Shown here: positions 20,356 to 31,214 of the stretch, piece by piece
Layout of the letters: every line of letters begins with the position of its first letter
How positions within the stretch are numbered: the stretch's first letter is position 1
Assembly: GCA_946403315.1 (NCBI GenBank)
Contig: CAMIZK010000013.1
Location: 1-35,536 of the forward strand
Reading direction: 5' to 3'
Length of the DNA stretch: 35,536 nt
DNA from: an uncultured Bacteroidales bacterium
Lineage (GTDB): Bacteria > Bacteroidota > Bacteroidia > Bacteroidales > Paludibacteraceae
The notes under the pieces: generated by a model
What the model saw: the letters and a program-made list of their open reading frames with translations, nothing else
What the model was told of the DNA's origin: nothing
Database searches by the model: none
Translations under genes and position numbers: made by a program

Positions 20356-20983
20356 TCCAACGCCGTAAGCCGTAGAGGCAGTTAGCGCACCAGAAGGCGT
20401 ATTGAGCGGCCATGCAGTAATTGCCGGCACGCAGCCACATCACGACGCTCAGGATATCTACCGCCAGCCAGATAAACCAATGTTCCCTGTACACAAGAAT
20501 CATCAGTATCTGTGCGACCAGCGCCGGTACGGTGGTAAAGGCATCCAGATAAGGCTGGGTGTCATCGGTCCATGCGGAAAGTCCCCATCCGGTCAGAAAT
20601 GAACCGACGGCTGTCAGGACAATGATCCATGCCAGTATCGAGTAGGGAACACGACGGGGACTGACCACGTAGGCATCCTCTTTTTTTGTTAAACGACGTT
20701 TCCAAACCACCACACCGTAGATCATGGTGACGAAATAATAGGCATTGATGCCCACTTCGGCATAAAAACGCTGGGTCAGGCACAGATACGTGTACGTGAT
20801 GACCTGTGCAAAGCCGAAGACGAAATTCAGGATATTGCCTTGTGCGGCCAGACAAACGGAGAAGATACCCAAACAACCGCTTAGCAGCGACAGCCATGAG
20901 TCATGGGGCATCAACAGATAAGTGACCACTTGGATCACTAATCCGAAACCGATAAAACTATAATCGAAAATCTTATTTCTCAT
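20330..20983 (-). CDS. pnuC: nicotinamide riboside transporter PnuC
   Basis: Multi-TM, YTYLCLTQRFYAEVGINAYYFVTMIYGVVVWKRR. Confidence 0.85.
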   Translation of the reverse strand: MRNKIFDYSFIGFGLVIQVVTYLLMPHDSWLSLLSGCLGIFSVCLAAQGNILNFVFGFAQVITYTYLCLTQRFYAEVGINAYYFVTMIYGVVVWKRRLTKKEDAYVVSPRRVPYSILAWIIVLTAVGSFLTGWGLSAWTDDTQPYLDAFTTVPALVAQILMILVYREHWFIWLAVDILSVVMWLRAGNYCMAAQYAFWCANCLYGLRRWTISLNRPV

Positions 20984-21980
20984 TCGGCATCTTCAGCGAA
21001 TAGAGAATAGCCGTCATCTGCTGGATGGCATTGCGTTTCTTCTGACCCGGCGCAAAGAGAAATCCTTCTGCGTGCACCACTTTTCCGTTCACCTGATCCA
21101 AACGCGTCAAACTGACAAACGGACCACCCATCGATTCGCCGTCTTTGATCTTCCATAAGCCGCGTGTCTCCATGCCGTAGAAACCGCCGACCGTATCATT
21201 TAATGCTGAAACGGGACGGGATACAGGCGGAATATGCTTGGTTTCCGTGGTCATATAACTGCCGGGAACTTGAGCGCTCACAAGACGACTTACCACCTCA
21301 TTGCGCATGGTAATGATGGCCTCGTTGTCGAACTGCTCTTGGGACGTGTACGGATAAGTATAGATCATGATATCCTTACGCATCGGACCTTTGTTATTGC
21401 AGCACCACAGCACCTCCGTATTGAGCTCAGAAAGGGTGGTGTCTTGAATCAGCATATAATCGGACGGAATATACATTTGGTATTTGGAGCGCTTCAGTAC
21501 GGCCACGGCATCCTCATTCAGATCGGCTTGGTAGAAACGGATCTGGCGGGATAACTCTTCGCGAATAAACCATTCCCGAATGGCTTCGCCGTTTTCCTCC
21601 CAATAGGCATCAAAAGCTTCTTTGCTCGGTGCCTTGATACGCATATATGCCTGCGGTTTGGACCACACATTACGTGCGGTGCTGGCTTTGACCTTGGTGT
21701 ATTGACGGGGATCAATGTCGATCTGCAATATATTACGAGTGGCTTTCAAATAGTTGTCGAATTGAGCATGCGGCACATGCGACACCGTAAACGTGTGCTC
21801 CAACTGCGGCAGACCATACAGATCTTCCGACATTGTGGTCTTCACCGACTCTGTCACATCATCATCGCATACCACCAGACACTCGTAAATAGAACCGGTG
21901 GCAGAAGTTAAAAAACGACCGTCACTGTCACAACTAACCAACACCAGCGCTATCAGCGCAAAAAACAATACTTTTTTCAT
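20973..21980 (-). CDS. DUF4837-like lipoprotein
   Basis: ALIALVLVSCDSDGRFLTSATGSIYECLVVCDD; next to pnuC. Confidence 0.72.
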   Translation of the reverse strand: MKKVLFFALIALVLVSCDSDGRFLTSATGSIYECLVVCDDDVTESVKTTMSEDLYGLPQLEHTFTVSHVPHAQFDNYLKATRNILQIDIDPRQYTKVKASTARNVWSKPQAYMRIKAPSKEAFDAYWEENGEAIREWFIREELSRQIRFYQADLNEDAVAVLKRSKYQMYIPSDYMLIQDTTLSELNTEVLWCCNNKGPMRKDIMIYTYPYTSQEQFDNEAIITMRNEVVSRLVSAQVPGSYMTTETKHIPPVSRPVSALNDTVGGFYGMETRGLWKIKDGESMGGPFVSLTRLDQVNGKVVHAEGFLFAPGQKKRNAIQQMTAILYSLKMPNEK

Positions 21981-22128
21981 AATCTGTACGAATTTGGGTG
22001 CAAAGATACAAAAAAATATTTAATTTTGCAAAAAAAGAGGGAAAAAATTTGCATATTTCATTTTTTTTTACTAATTTTGCAGCGGAAAGTGAAAAGAATA
22101 CCATAAATCTTATAAAAATCACCTACTT

Positions 22129-22989
22129 ATGACATTATCCAACGAGTATGTTTTTTTGACTACGGATGTAGAGGGTTTTCGCGTGTGTCGTGACACCCGT
22201 TCCGAGTCCGGTATGACCATTATCTTCTGTAAGAAGGGCCATATTGATGTGTACATGTACGGCGAGATGGTGCGTATCGCAGAGAATGATCTGTTTGTAC
22301 GTATACCGAGTTATGATTTTCAATTAGGTCCCTATGAGATTTCGGACGATTATGAGTTCATGCAGGTGACGATAGATGCCGAGATTTTCGAGCAGATCAT
22401 GTATGATCATCTGCGCGTAGAGCCGAACTGGTATCCCAAGCAGATGTATATCAAAGAGCATCCGATTTTCCATTTGAATGAACCGAGCAAGGAGTTTTTC
22501 TTCGCTTATTTCCATCTTGTGCTGTTGCAGATGCAGGATCGTCCTTCGGAGTACCGCACGCAGATCATGAAGACCTTGCTGAGAGCCGCTACGATGGAGA
22601 TGCTCAATTATATCGACAAGTTAGCGGTGATTAAAACCGATGAGTTGGCGCGTATGTCGGTTAACCAGAGCGATTACACTTTCCGTGAATTCATGCGTTT
22701 GCTGCAGCAGTATCCGCATAAAAGAGAGGTACAATGGTATGCGAAACAAATCGATATCACGCCGAAATACCTGTCGGAAATATGCAAGGAACGCAGCGGT
22801 AAGTCGGCCAGTGAGTGGATTGCGGATATTACGGTAGCCGAATTGAAGCATATGCTGCGGAATACCACTAAACCGATACGGGATATCGCACAGGAGATGG
22901 AGTTCCCGAATGCCAGTTTCTTCTGCCAATACACCAAGAAACACACGGGTCTTACTCCCAATCATTTCCGCAAACAGAAACAACAATGA
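22129..22989 (+). CDS. AraC family transcriptional regulator
   Basis: C-terminal two HTH region: ITPKYLSEICKERSGKSASEWI...IRDIAQEMEFPNASFFCQYTKKHTGLTPNHFRK. Confidence 0.93.
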   Translation: MTLSNEYVFLTTDVEGFRVCRDTRSESGMTIIFCKKGHIDVYMYGEMVRIAENDLFVRIPSYDFQLGPYEISDDYEFMQVTIDAEIFEQIMYDHLRVEPNWYPKQMYIKEHPIFHLNEPSKEFFFAYFHLVLLQMQDRPSEYRTQIMKTLLRAATMEMLNYIDKLAVIKTDELARMSVNQSDYTFREFMRLLQQYPHKREVQWYAKQIDITPKYLSEICKERSGKSASEWIADITVAELKHMLRNTTKPIRDIAQEMEFPNASFFCQYTKKHTGLTPNHFRKQKQQ

Positions 22990-22993
22990 TACG

Positions 22994-23022
22994 AAAAAGG
23001 CTGACCAACGTCAGCCTTTTTT
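22994..23022 (+). terminator. rho-independent terminator
   Basis: aaaaaggctga-ccaacg-tcagccttttttt. Confidence 0.85.
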
Positions 23023-23025
23023 ATA

Positions 23026-23046
23026 ACCATTAGCCTTTAGCCATTA
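23026..23046 (+). repeat. attagcctttagccatta repeat copy
   Basis: Same family as 13126-13152; adjoins glyA stop. Confidence 0.75.
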
Positions 23047-24327
23047 TTACCATGCAAAGAGCGGATGTTTCATCATCTCCCTGTTCACTTCTTCGCGAAC
23101 GGAAGCGATGACAGCTTCGCTGGTAGGATCTTGCAGTACCTTATCGATCAACTCTACGATCCACGGCATCTGATCTTCCTTCAGACCACGGGTCGTGATA
23201 GCCGGTGTACCGAAACGCAGACCGGAAGTCTGGAAGGCCGAACGGCTGTCAAACGGCACCATGTTCTTATTGGTGGTGATGTCTGCGGAAACCAATGCTT
23301 GTTCAGCTACCTTACCCGTCAACTCCGGATATTTGGTGCGCAGGTCGATGAGCATCGAGTGGTTATCCGTACCGCCGGAGATCACTTTGTATCCCTTGTC
23401 GATGAACGCTTGTGCCATCACGGCTGCATTCAGCTTCACTTGCTTCTGATACACCTTGAAGTCTTCTGTCAGTGCCTCACCGAAAGCAACGGCTTTGGCT
23501 GCTATCACGTGCTCCAGCGGTCCACCTTGCGTACCCGGGAAAACAGCGGAGTCGAGTAGGGCAGACATCTTCTTGATCTCTCCTTTCGGCGTGGTCTTTC
23601 CCCACGGATTATCGAAGTCCTTACCCATCAGGATCACACCGCCACGGGGACCACGAAGGGTCTTATGCGTCGTGCTGGTAACGATATGGGCGTATTTCAA
23701 CGGATTATCCAGCAAACCTGCAGCAATCAGACCTGCCGGGTGCGCCATATCCACCATAAAGATCGCACCAATCTCATCGGCTACGCGACGGATACGGGCA
23801 TAGTCCCATTCCCGGCTATACGCCGAAGCACCGGCAATGATCAGTTTCGGTTTGTGGGTACGTGCCTTCAACTCCAAGTCATCGTAGTCCACACGACCGG
23901 TCTCTTCGTTCAGATCATAACCGATGGCGTTGAACATCAAACCGCTGAAGTTCACAGCTGAACCGTGACTGAGGTGTCCTCCGTGACTCAGGTTCAGACC
24001 CATGAACGTATCTCCGGCTTTGAGACAAGCCATGAAAACGGCCATGTTCGCTTGTGCACCCGAGTGCGGTTGTACATTGACATACTCTGCGTCATAGAGC
24101 CGTTTGAGACGGTCACGGGCGATGTTCTCTGCAATATCGACTACCTCGCAACCACCGTAATAACGGTGACCCGGGTAACCCTCTGCGTACTTATTGGTCA
24201 GTACACTACCCATCGCTTCCATCACCTGATCGCTGACGAAGTTCTCGCTGGCGATTAACTCAATTCCTTTGGTCTGACGCTCCCGTTCACGACGGATGAC
24301 GTCAAAAATCTCATTGTCACGATTCAT
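23047..24327 (-). CDS. glyA: serine hydroxymethyltransferase
   Basis: [45 protein letters not shown]; the longer ORF start runs through the tRNA and is not credible. Confidence 0.96.
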   Translation of the reverse strand: MNRDNEIFDVIRRERERQTKGIELIASENFVSDQVMEAMGSVLTNKYAEGYPGHRYYGGCEVVDIAENIARDRLKRLYDAEYVNVQPHSGAQANMAVFMACLKAGDTFMGLNLSHGGHLSHGSAVNFSGLMFNAIGYDLNEETGRVDYDDLELKARTHKPKLIIAGASAYSREWDYARIRRVADEIGAIFMVDMAHPAGLIAAGLLDNPLKYAHIVTSTTHKTLRGPRGGVILMGKDFDNPWGKTTPKGEIKKMSALLDSAVFPGTQGGPLEHVIAAKAVAFGEALTEDFKVYQKQVKLNAAVMAQAFIDKGYKVISGGTDNHSMLIDLRTKYPELTGKVAEQALVSADITTNKNMVPFDSRSAFQTSGLRFGTPAITTRGLKEDQMPWIVELIDKVLQDPTSEAVIASVREEVNREMMKHPLFAW

Positions 24328-24350
24328 ATATTCTGTATTTAAATAGCAAA

Positions 24351-24368
24351 GGGAACGTATCCGTTCCC
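24351..24368 (-). terminator. hairpin between tRNA-Thr and glyA (weak terminator/attenuator)
   Basis: gggaacg-tatc-cgttccc; weak U-rich stretch on the minus strand. Confidence 0.55.
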
Positions 24369-24372
24369 CTTG

Positions 24373-24445
<73 letters not shown>

Positions 24446-24464
24446 GGAGCTTCAAAAGCGGGTG

Positions 24465-24496
24465 CAAAGGTACTGCTTTTTTTTGGAATATGCAAA
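24465..24496 (-). promoter_or_regulatory. promoter for tRNA-Thr/glyA
   Basis: Minus strand TTTG-N20-TACCTTTG. Confidence 0.7.
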
Positions 24497-24552
24497 TATT
24501 TTCGCATTTTTTTTGCATATATGGTATAATTTTTGTACCTTTGCAGCCGGAA

Positions 24553-25785
24553 ATGAGAAAATTCGCGTTCATAGTAGCCTTTTTGGCGGGTTTTGGGGTT
24601 AGCCTTGCGCAGACGCACACGCATGTGTACGATCCTAATATACGTACGTTACGCGTAGAGCGTGATGTGTTGCGTCTCGGCGAAGAGGACCAACTCCATA
24701 TCTCGTTTGACGAGATGAGTCACGATGTGCATTTCTATACCTACACGGTGCACATGCGCAACAGCGATCTGCTGAGCAATGAGTACCTGAAGGGGTTTAC
24801 TACGCAAGATATCGTGGACTATGAACATTCGCTCAACACCAGCCGCGAATATACGCATTATTGGTTTGATTTCCCGAACGAGGACATGCAATTGACCAAA
24901 AGCGGTCAGTATTGTCTGACGATCTACGAGGACGGTAATCCCGAGAACAAAAAGGCCGAAGTGGAGTTCTGTGTGGTAGAACCCTTAGTTAAGATCGATG
25001 CCAGTGTACGTGCCAACACGGATATCGAGTTCAACGGCAGGTACCAGCAAGTGGATCTGGATCTGAATATCGCAGCGCTGAATATCAACGATCCGCATGA
25101 GGTGAGAGTAGTGGTGACCCAGAACAACCGTACCGATAATGCCGTCACGCTGACGCAGCCTACGTTTTTTGAATCCAAGCGGCTTCGTTATACCAACAAC
25201 AAAAACCTGATCTTCGAAGGCGGAAACGAGTACCACCATTTCGATGCCTTCTCCTGTTTCTATGCCGGTTATGGGATAGATCGCGTCTTCCATGAGAACG
25301 GCGATTATCAGGTGTTGCTTTTCTCGAACGAGATCACGCAGGGACAGTATATCCATGAGTTTGACTCCAACGGCCGTTATGTTGTCAATGCCGAGCGAAC
25401 CAACGATCCGGATACCGAAGCGGAATATATGTGGGTGCATTGGACACTTCCCGTAGAGAAACCATGGTTCGATGGCGCACTCTACATAGGCGGCGAACTC
25501 TTCAATAACGAGATGAATCTTACGAACCGCATGCAGTACGATGCCCAGGCGAAGTGCTATTGGCTCTCCTCTCTTGTCAAACAAGGCGGCTTCGATTACC
25601 AGTATTGGTTCGTACCCAAAATCAACAATCAACAATCAACAATAAACAATAAAAATACTACCACCCAACGAGTGGATGGTAGTTATTGGCAAACGGAAAA
25701 CGAGTATGCGGTCTATGTGTTCTGGCGTCCTTTCGGTGCCCGTTATGACCGTTTGGTCGGTGTGACAACAACCGTTAGCCGCTAA
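24553..25785 (+). CDS. DUF5103 / T9SS plug-like protein
   Basis: Signal peptide; HVYDPNIRTLRVERD, LRLGEEDQLHISFDE, GSYWQTENEYAVYVFWRPFGARYDRLVG. Confidence 0.82.
   Translation: MRKFAFIVAFLAGFGVSLAQTHTHVYDPNIRTLRVERDVLRLGEEDQLHISFDEMSHDVHFYTYTVHMRNSDLLSNEYLKGFTTQDIVDYEHSLNTSREYTHYWFDFPNEDMQLTKSGQYCLTIYEDGNPENKKAEVEFCVVEPLVKIDASVRANTDIEFNGRYQQVDLDLNIAALNINDPHEVRVVVTQNNRTDNAVTLTQPTFFESKRLRYTNNKNLIFEGGNEYHHFDAFSCFYAGYGIDRVFHENGDYQVLLFSNEITQGQYIHEFDSNGRYVVNAERTNDPDTEAEYMWVHWTLPVEKPWFDGALYIGGELFNNEMNLTNRMQYDAQAKCYWLSSLVKQGGFDYQYWFVPKINNQQSTINNKNTTTQRVDGSYWQTENEYAVYVFWRPFGARYDRLVGVTTTVSR
25620..25655 (+). repeat. atcaacaatcaacaatcaacaataaacaat repeat inside CDS
   Basis: 7-bp-like units encoding INNQQSTINNKN. 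Confidence 0.85.
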
Positions 25786-25812
25786 CCTTTCACCTTTCAC
25801 TTTTCACTTTCC
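25784..25812 (+). repeat. aacctttcacctttcacttttcacttt repeat
   Basis: Fills the spacer between convergent genes; overlaps pgi stop codon; related to 2101-2190. Confidence 0.85.
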
Positions 25813-27147
25813 AAGGCGCGCTTTAATCGCTTTACTTTCAGCCTCATAACCCGGTTTGTCTAATAAGGCAAACATATTCTTTTTGTATGCCTCTACGCCC
25901 GGTTGATTGAACGGATTCACGTCCAGTACGTATCCGGAGATACCGCAACCGCGTTCGAAGAAATAGATGAACTGACCGATGTTGTACTCGTCGATCTTCT
26001 CGAACGAGATATGGATGTTCGGAACACCACCGTCCACGTGTGCCAGTTGCGTACCGAGTTCAGCCATCTTGTTCACTTCATCGACCCGCTTACCGGCGAG
26101 GAAGTTGAGTCCGTCGAGGTTCTCCTCATCCATCGGAACGAGTACCTGCTTGTTGGCTTTCTCGATCGAGATGACGGTCTCGAAGATCGAACGCTCACCG
26201 TCTTGGATCCATTGACCCATCGAGTGCAGATCGGTTGTGAAATCGACACTTGCCGGGAAGATACCCTTATGGTCTTTACCTTCACTCTCACCGTACAACT
26301 GTTTCCACCACTCGCTGAAATAATGCAGTTTGGGGTTGAAGTTCACAAGAATCTCGATCTTCTTTCCGCTGCGATAGAGCGCGTTACGGATTGCCGCATA
26401 CCGGCATGCCGGGTTCTCGGCAAACGGCACTTTGACGTCCGTTGCTTTCTCCATATCCTGCGCACCCTTCACGAGCGCCTTGATATCGCCACCTGCAACC
26501 GCGATCGGCAGCAGACCTACCGGTGTGAGCACCGAGAAACGACCACCTACGTTATCGGGAATGACGAAAGTCTTGTATCCCTCTTTGGTTGCAAGCGAGC
26601 GCAGTGCACCTTTCGCACGGTCGGTCACAGCGACGATACGGTGTTTCGCTTCCTCTTTGCCTACCTGCTTCTCCAGCATGGTCTTCAGCAGACGGAAAGC
26701 CAACGCGGTCTCGGTCGTCGTACCGGATTTCGAGATGTTGATGATACCGAACTGCTTGTCGGCAATGAACTCCATGAGCTCTGCCAAGTAGTCCTCACCA
26801 ATGTTGTTACCGGCATAGACTACATACGGATTTTTACGGCCTTTCGCTACGAAGGCGTCAAAAGATGATGCTAAAGCATCATTCACGGCACGGGCACCCA
26901 GATAGGAACCACCGATACCGGCTACGATCACTACCTCGCAACGACGACGCAGCTCGTCAGCACAAGCCTGTACTTCATCCAGGAAAGCATCCGTGATCGA
27001 GGAGGGCAGATGTACCCATCCGATGTAGTCATTACCTGCACCCTGCCCGTTCTCTAACAATGCGTTAGCGGCTTCCGTTTGTGCTTCCAGTTGTTTCAAT
27101 GCTGCCGCGTCAACAAACGAAGCAGCGTTCTTCAGACATAATTGCAT
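25804..27147 (-). CDS. pgi: glucose-6-phosphate isomerase
   Basis: [43 protein letters not shown]. Confidence 0.96.
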   Translation of the reverse strand: MQLCLKNAASFVDAAALKQLEAQTEAANALLENGQGAGNDYIGWVHLPSSITDAFLDEVQACADELRRRCEVVIVAGIGGSYLGARAVNDALASSFDAFVAKGRKNPYVVYAGNNIGEDYLAELMEFIADKQFGIINISKSGTTTETALAFRLLKTMLEKQVGKEEAKHRIVAVTDRAKGALRSLATKEGYKTFVIPDNVGGRFSVLTPVGLLPIAVAGGDIKALVKGAQDMEKATDVKVPFAENPACRYAAIRNALYRSGKKIEILVNFNPKLHYFSEWWKQLYGESEGKDHKGIFPASVDFTTDLHSMGQWIQDGERSIFETVISIEKANKQVLVPMDEENLDGLNFLAGKRVDEVNKMAELGTQLAHVDGGVPNIHISFEKIDEYNIGQFIYFFERGCGISGYVLDVNPFNQPGVEAYKKNMFALLDKPGYEAESKAIKARLGK

Positions 27148-27148
27148 A

Positions 27149-28138
27149 TTATTGTAGTTTTGTTGTTAATGACTTGATGATCGGTTTTGCTTTCTGCTTG
27201 TTGTACAGGATCTCGTACATCGCATCGACGATGGGGATCGACACACGCAGACGCTCGTTGATGTCATGGATCGCCTTGGTGCCGTAATAGCCTTCGGCTA
27301 CCATCTCCATCTCCATCTGCGCAGCCTTCACCGAGTATCCCAGACCTAACATTTGACCGAACTGACGGTTACGGCTGAACTGAGAATAACCCGTTACCAG
27401 CACGTCGCCCAGGTATCCCGATGCGGTGATGTCACGCGGCACATTGCTTACCGCCGTCGCAAAACGCTGGATCTCCTGAATGGAGTTGGACAGCAGCACG
27501 GCTTGGAAATTATCGCCGTAATGCAGCGCCTGACACATACCGGCGGCAATGGCGTAGATGTTCTTGAGCACCGAACTGTACTCCAGACCGATCACGTCGT
27601 TCGAGATCGTCGTGTGAACATACTCCGTCTGGAACAGTTTCGCCCATGCCTCGGCATTCTGCCGGTTCTCGCAACCGATGGTGAGGTAACTCAACCGCTC
27701 CAGAGCGATCTCTTCCGCATGACACGGACCGGCAATAACGCCTAACTGGTCATACGGGATACCGAAACGCTGGTGCAGATAGTCCGTGATGATGATGTTC
27801 TCCTCCGGAATCATACCTTTGACTGCGGAAATAACCACTTTATGGGTCATATCGCGACGGATCTTACTCAGCGTCTGCTTCACGTATGGTGAAGGAATGG
27901 CTAATATCAGCACATCGGATTGTGCTACGGTCTGGTTGATGTCGGAAGAGAAATGAATACGACTCACCTCAAACTCCGCTACACCCAGATAATTCGGGTT
28001 CTTTCCGGTGGTGATGAACTCATCGATCACCTCCTGCCGACGGATGAACCAGTTGATCTCTCCCTGATTCTGCATCACGATCTTCGCCAACGCCGTCGCC
28101 CATGATCCGGAACCTAAGATGGCTACTTTTCTATACAT
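27149..28138 (-). CDS. gpsA: glycerol-3-phosphate dehydrogenase NAD(P)+
   Basis: [45 protein letters not shown]. Confidence 0.95.
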   Translation of the reverse strand: MYRKVAILGSGSWATALAKIVMQNQGEINWFIRRQEVIDEFITTGKNPNYLGVAEFEVSRIHFSSDINQTVAQSDVLILAIPSPYVKQTLSKIRRDMTHKVVISAVKGMIPEENIIITDYLHQRFGIPYDQLGVIAGPCHAEEIALERLSYLTIGCENRQNAEAWAKLFQTEYVHTTISNDVIGLEYSSVLKNIYAIAAGMCQALHYGDNFQAVLLSNSIQEIQRFATAVSNVPRDITASGYLGDVLVTGYSQFSRNRQFGQMLGLGYSVKAAQMEMEMVAEGYYGTKAIHDINERLRVSIPIVDAMYEILYNKQKAKPIIKSLTTKLQ

Positions 28139-28176
28139 ATCCTTTGTCCTTTGTACATTGTACATTGTACATCGTC
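28139..28176 (+). repeat. tttgtcctttgtacattgtacattgtacat repeat
   Basis: Fills the spacer between lysS stop and gpsA start. Confidence 0.85.
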
Positions 28177-28178
28177 CC

Positions 28179-29768
28179 TTATTCCGGACGCATCGTCGGG
28201 AACAATAAAACCTCCTGTATGGTGGGCTGTCCGGTCATAAACATCGTCAGACGGTCGATACCGATACCGATACCCGAGGTCGGCGGCATACCGTACTCGA
28301 GTGCACGCATGAAGTCATGATCGATCACCATCGCCTCGTCGTCACCCTTGTCGGCTAACTTCATCTGCTCCACAAAGCGGTTGTATTGGTCAATGGGGTC
28401 GTTGAGTTCGGAATAAGCGTTCGCCAACTCCTTACCGTTCACCATCAACTCAAAACGCTCGGTCAGACCCGGTTTGCTGCGGTGCATCTTCGTCAGCGGA
28501 GACATCTCCACCGGATAATCGGTGATGAAAGTCGGCTGGATGAAGGTGCCCTCGCAAGTCTCACCGAAGATCTCGTCGATCAGTTTGCCCTTACCCATGT
28601 GCTCCGTATCTTCCACACCTAATTTCTTGGCCTCCACACGGATCTCGTCTTCGGTCATGGACGCCAAGTCCAGACCCGTCTTCTCCTTGATGGCATCGAG
28701 GATAGGCAGACGGCGGTACGGTGCTTTGAAATCGACCTCGTGGTCACCGATCTGCACCTTGGTCGTGCCGTTGACCGCAATAGCGATCTTCTCTAACAAC
28801 TGCTCGGTGAAGCTCATCATCCAGTTATAGTCCTTGTATTGTACGTACAGCTCCATGCAGGTGAACTCGGGGTTGTGGCTGCGGTCCATACCTTCGTTAC
28901 GGAAGTTACGGCCGATCTCATACACACCCTCAAAACCGCCTACGATCAGCCGCTTCAGGTACAACTCCGTTGCGATACGCAGGTACATATCTACGTCCAG
29001 CGAGTTATGATGCGTGATGAACGGACGAGCCGAAGCACCACCGGCAATCTGCTGCAGGATCGGGGTCTCCACCTCCGTGTAACCTGCCTCGTCGAACACC
29101 TGACGCATGGTGCGCAGGATCGTCGCACGCTTGAGGAACGTGTCCTTCACGCCTTCGTTGACTACCAAGTCCACGTACCGTTGACGGTAACGCTGCTCCG
29201 GATCATTAAATCCGTCATAAGCCACACCGTCCTTGTATTTCACGATCGGTAACGGACGAAGACTCTTCGCCAGCACCGTCAGTTTCTTGGCATGCACGGA
29301 GATCTCACCCATCTGGGTGCGGAACACAAATCCCTCGATACCGATGAAGTCACCGATGTCCAGCAGTTTCTTGAATACCACGTTGTACATCTGCTGCTCT
29401 ACGGTCAATCCACCATTTGCATCATTTGCACCATTTGCATCATTCGGCTCCGCAGGAGCTTGAATATCATCGCGGCTCACATACACCTGGATACGTCCTT
29501 TGCTGTCCTGAATCTCGATGAACGACGCCTTACCCATGATTCGTTTGGACATCAAACGACCTGCAATCCGCACTTCATCACCCGTGTGCCAGATACGTTC
29601 ACCATTTGCATCATTTGCATCATTTGCATCATTGTCCACGAAGTGGGCCTTAATTTCCGTCGAGTACCCCGTCACCACATATTCGGCTGCAGGGTAGGGA
29701 TCGATGCCCATATCCCGCATGGTTTGCAGACTTTGTCTGCGTACGATTTCTTGTTCAGATAATTCCAT
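28179..29768 (-). CDS. lysS: lysyl-tRNA synthetase (class II)
   Basis: RIMGKASFIEIQDSKGRIQVYV, FRNEGMDRSHNPEFTCMELY, GMPPTSGIGIGIDRL. Confidence 0.96.
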   Translation of the reverse strand: MELSEQEIVRRQSLQTMRDMGIDPYPAAEYVVTGYSTEIKAHFVDNDANDANDANGERIWHTGDEVRIAGRLMSKRIMGKASFIEIQDSKGRIQVYVSRDDIQAPAEPNDANGANDANGGLTVEQQMYNVVFKKLLDIGDFIGIEGFVFRTQMGEISVHAKKLTVLAKSLRPLPIVKYKDGVAYDGFNDPEQRYRQRYVDLVVNEGVKDTFLKRATILRTMRQVFDEAGYTEVETPILQQIAGGASARPFITHHNSLDVDMYLRIATELYLKRLIVGGFEGVYEIGRNFRNEGMDRSHNPEFTCMELYVQYKDYNWMMSFTEQLLEKIAIAVNGTTKVQIGDHEVDFKAPYRRLPILDAIKEKTGLDLASMTEDEIRVEAKKLGVEDTEHMGKGKLIDEIFGETCEGTFIQPTFITDYPVEMSPLTKMHRSKPGLTERFELMVNGKELANAYSELNDPIDQYNRFVEQMKLADKGDDEAMVIDHDFMRALEYGMPPTSGIGIGIDRLTMFMTGQPTIQEVLLFPTMRPE

Positions 29769-29862
29769 ATATTGTTCTGTTATTTTGCGCTATTATTTAG
29801 CTCTTTTTGTTCTTTTTTGTCCTTATTATTACGCATATGCGCACATATGCGCAAATTCGGTG

Positions 29863-29891
29863 CAAAGTTACTACTTTTTTTCGATATACAC
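29863..29891 (-). promoter_or_regulatory. lysS promoter
   Basis: Minus strand TAACTTTG with N20 to -33 TTG-like. Confidence 0.6.
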
Positions 29892-29933
29892 AAGAAAAAA
29901 TGCAATTTTTAGAAAAAAAACGTCAAAACCGCA

Positions 29934-29963
29934 ATGAACACACATTTATGTGTGAAAGTGTGA
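29934..29963 (+). repeat. direct repeat, left boundary of island
   Basis: atgaacacacatttatgtgtgaaagtgtga; 28/30 match to 33820-33849. Confidence 0.85.
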
Positions 29964-30010
29964 GTTTGTGAAGAAAAATTAGGCTGGTTGAATAAAAAGC
30001 AAATTTATAT

Positions 30011-30041
30011 TTGCTCAAGTCATTTTTTTTTTGTAACTTTG
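30011..30041 (+). promoter_or_regulatory. Bacteroidota-type promoter followed by 5' hairpin
   Basis: TTG-N20-TAACTTTG, then gcaccc-gatttg-gggtgc (30041-30058). Confidence 0.65.
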
Positions 30042-30106
30042 CACCCGATTTGGGGTGCATAGCCAGTGCAAGACCCAATAGTAATAACCACAAATGACCA
30101 AAAAAT

Positions 30107-30385
30107 ATGGCAAGTATTCAAGACATCCATGCGTTAGAGGAGAAGATCTATGACGCAGTACAGGAGTACATCGACAACCCGAATGGGTATGAACATGCGA
30201 CATTGCACGTCTATTTAGACCGCGATGAAATGGAGTATCAAGCAGAAATGGAAGACAATCTGCAAGGATCAGAAGATGATGGAATCTATTCTATTGAAAC
30301 ACTCGTACGCGAGGGCGATGATGGTTTAGAGCCGGATAACGATCGGGCAAGTGACATTGCAAATAGTTGGATATTCCTTGATTAA
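30107..30385 (+). CDS. small acidic hypothetical protein
   Basis: 92 aa ORF with own promoter. Confidence 0.7.
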   Translation: MASIQDIHALEEKIYDAVQEYIDNPNGYEHATLHVYLDRDEMEYQAEMEDNLQGSEDDGIYSIETLVREGDDGLEPDNDRASDIANSWIFLD

Positions 30386-30531
30386 TTAACGAACCGCTCA
30401 ACCACAAACGACCAACAATGAGCGTAAACAACAGAACTATGGCAACGAGAATCCCAGCAGGTGGCGGCTTTGGTCGGCCTGTGGCATCTGCCGGGTGTTG
30501 CCTTTTAAAAGAATATAAATTCCACAACGAT

Positions 30532-30954
30532 ATGAGTAGTAAAAGTAATGATCAAGGGCGAGCATATGAGTTTGCTTGTCTTAACGAATTAGAAGAAGCG
30601 ATTAAACAATATCGCCCTGTAAACGTACTGCATAATAGCAGTTATGAGGCAGCAAAGTATCACTATGAAATGCTATCTCCGACACAGAAACAGACATTTC
30701 ACACGAGTGCTAAAGCCATGATTTCCTCCATCTTCGAGTGTGAACCGATGATGATAGAGACAACAAATGATGTATTAGAATTATTTATCCAGAAGGACGA
30801 AGAAGGGAAGAAAGGTGATGTGCGTGATATTATTATAGCTCGTTCTAAAGTGCAATGGGAAATAGGTTTAAGCATCAAACATAATCACTTTGCAGTTAAG
30901 CATAGCCGTTTTACCCCAACTACTTACAGAGAATATATATTTAGTGCTGCGTGA
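30532..30954 (+). pseudogene. HaeIII-type restriction endonuclease, N-terminal part only
   Basis: MSSKSNDQGRAYEFA...NSSYEAA...ELFIQKDEEGKKGDVRDIIIARSKVQWEIGLSIKHNHFAVKHSRF then divergent tail TPTTYREYIFSAA*; ORF open upstream to 30418. Confidence 0.7.
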
Positions 30955-31214
30955 TGGAAACATTTGATTATCAACATCAATTAATCCACTATAATGGTAT
31001 GGCTTTTCCCTTTGTGGTTATTCATGAGCCGCAAACTGGCATAGACCATATAATAAGCACAGAGGATTTGAGTGAGCAACTATTTGATAATGATAAAGGG
31101 GGCTATAAGTCTAAAGATGCAGAATGGATTGATGAAAAAATAACCTATTTCGTGCAAACGGCGAAAGATTTAGAACGTTCTTCAAAAGATATATTAGCAG
31201 AAATTTATGATTAA
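30954..31214 (+). CDS. hypothetical protein (cassette ORF 1)
   Basis: 86-87 aa, overlaps the stop of the REase fragment and the start of the next ORF. Confidence 0.6.
   Translation: METFDYQHQLIHYNGMAFPFVVIHEPQTGIDHIISTEDLSEQLFDNDKGGYKSKDAEWIDEKITYFVQTAKDLERSSKDILAEIYD

Noticed and set aside
25903-26868. 321-aa plus-strand ORF
   Set aside because: Antisense shadow of pgi.
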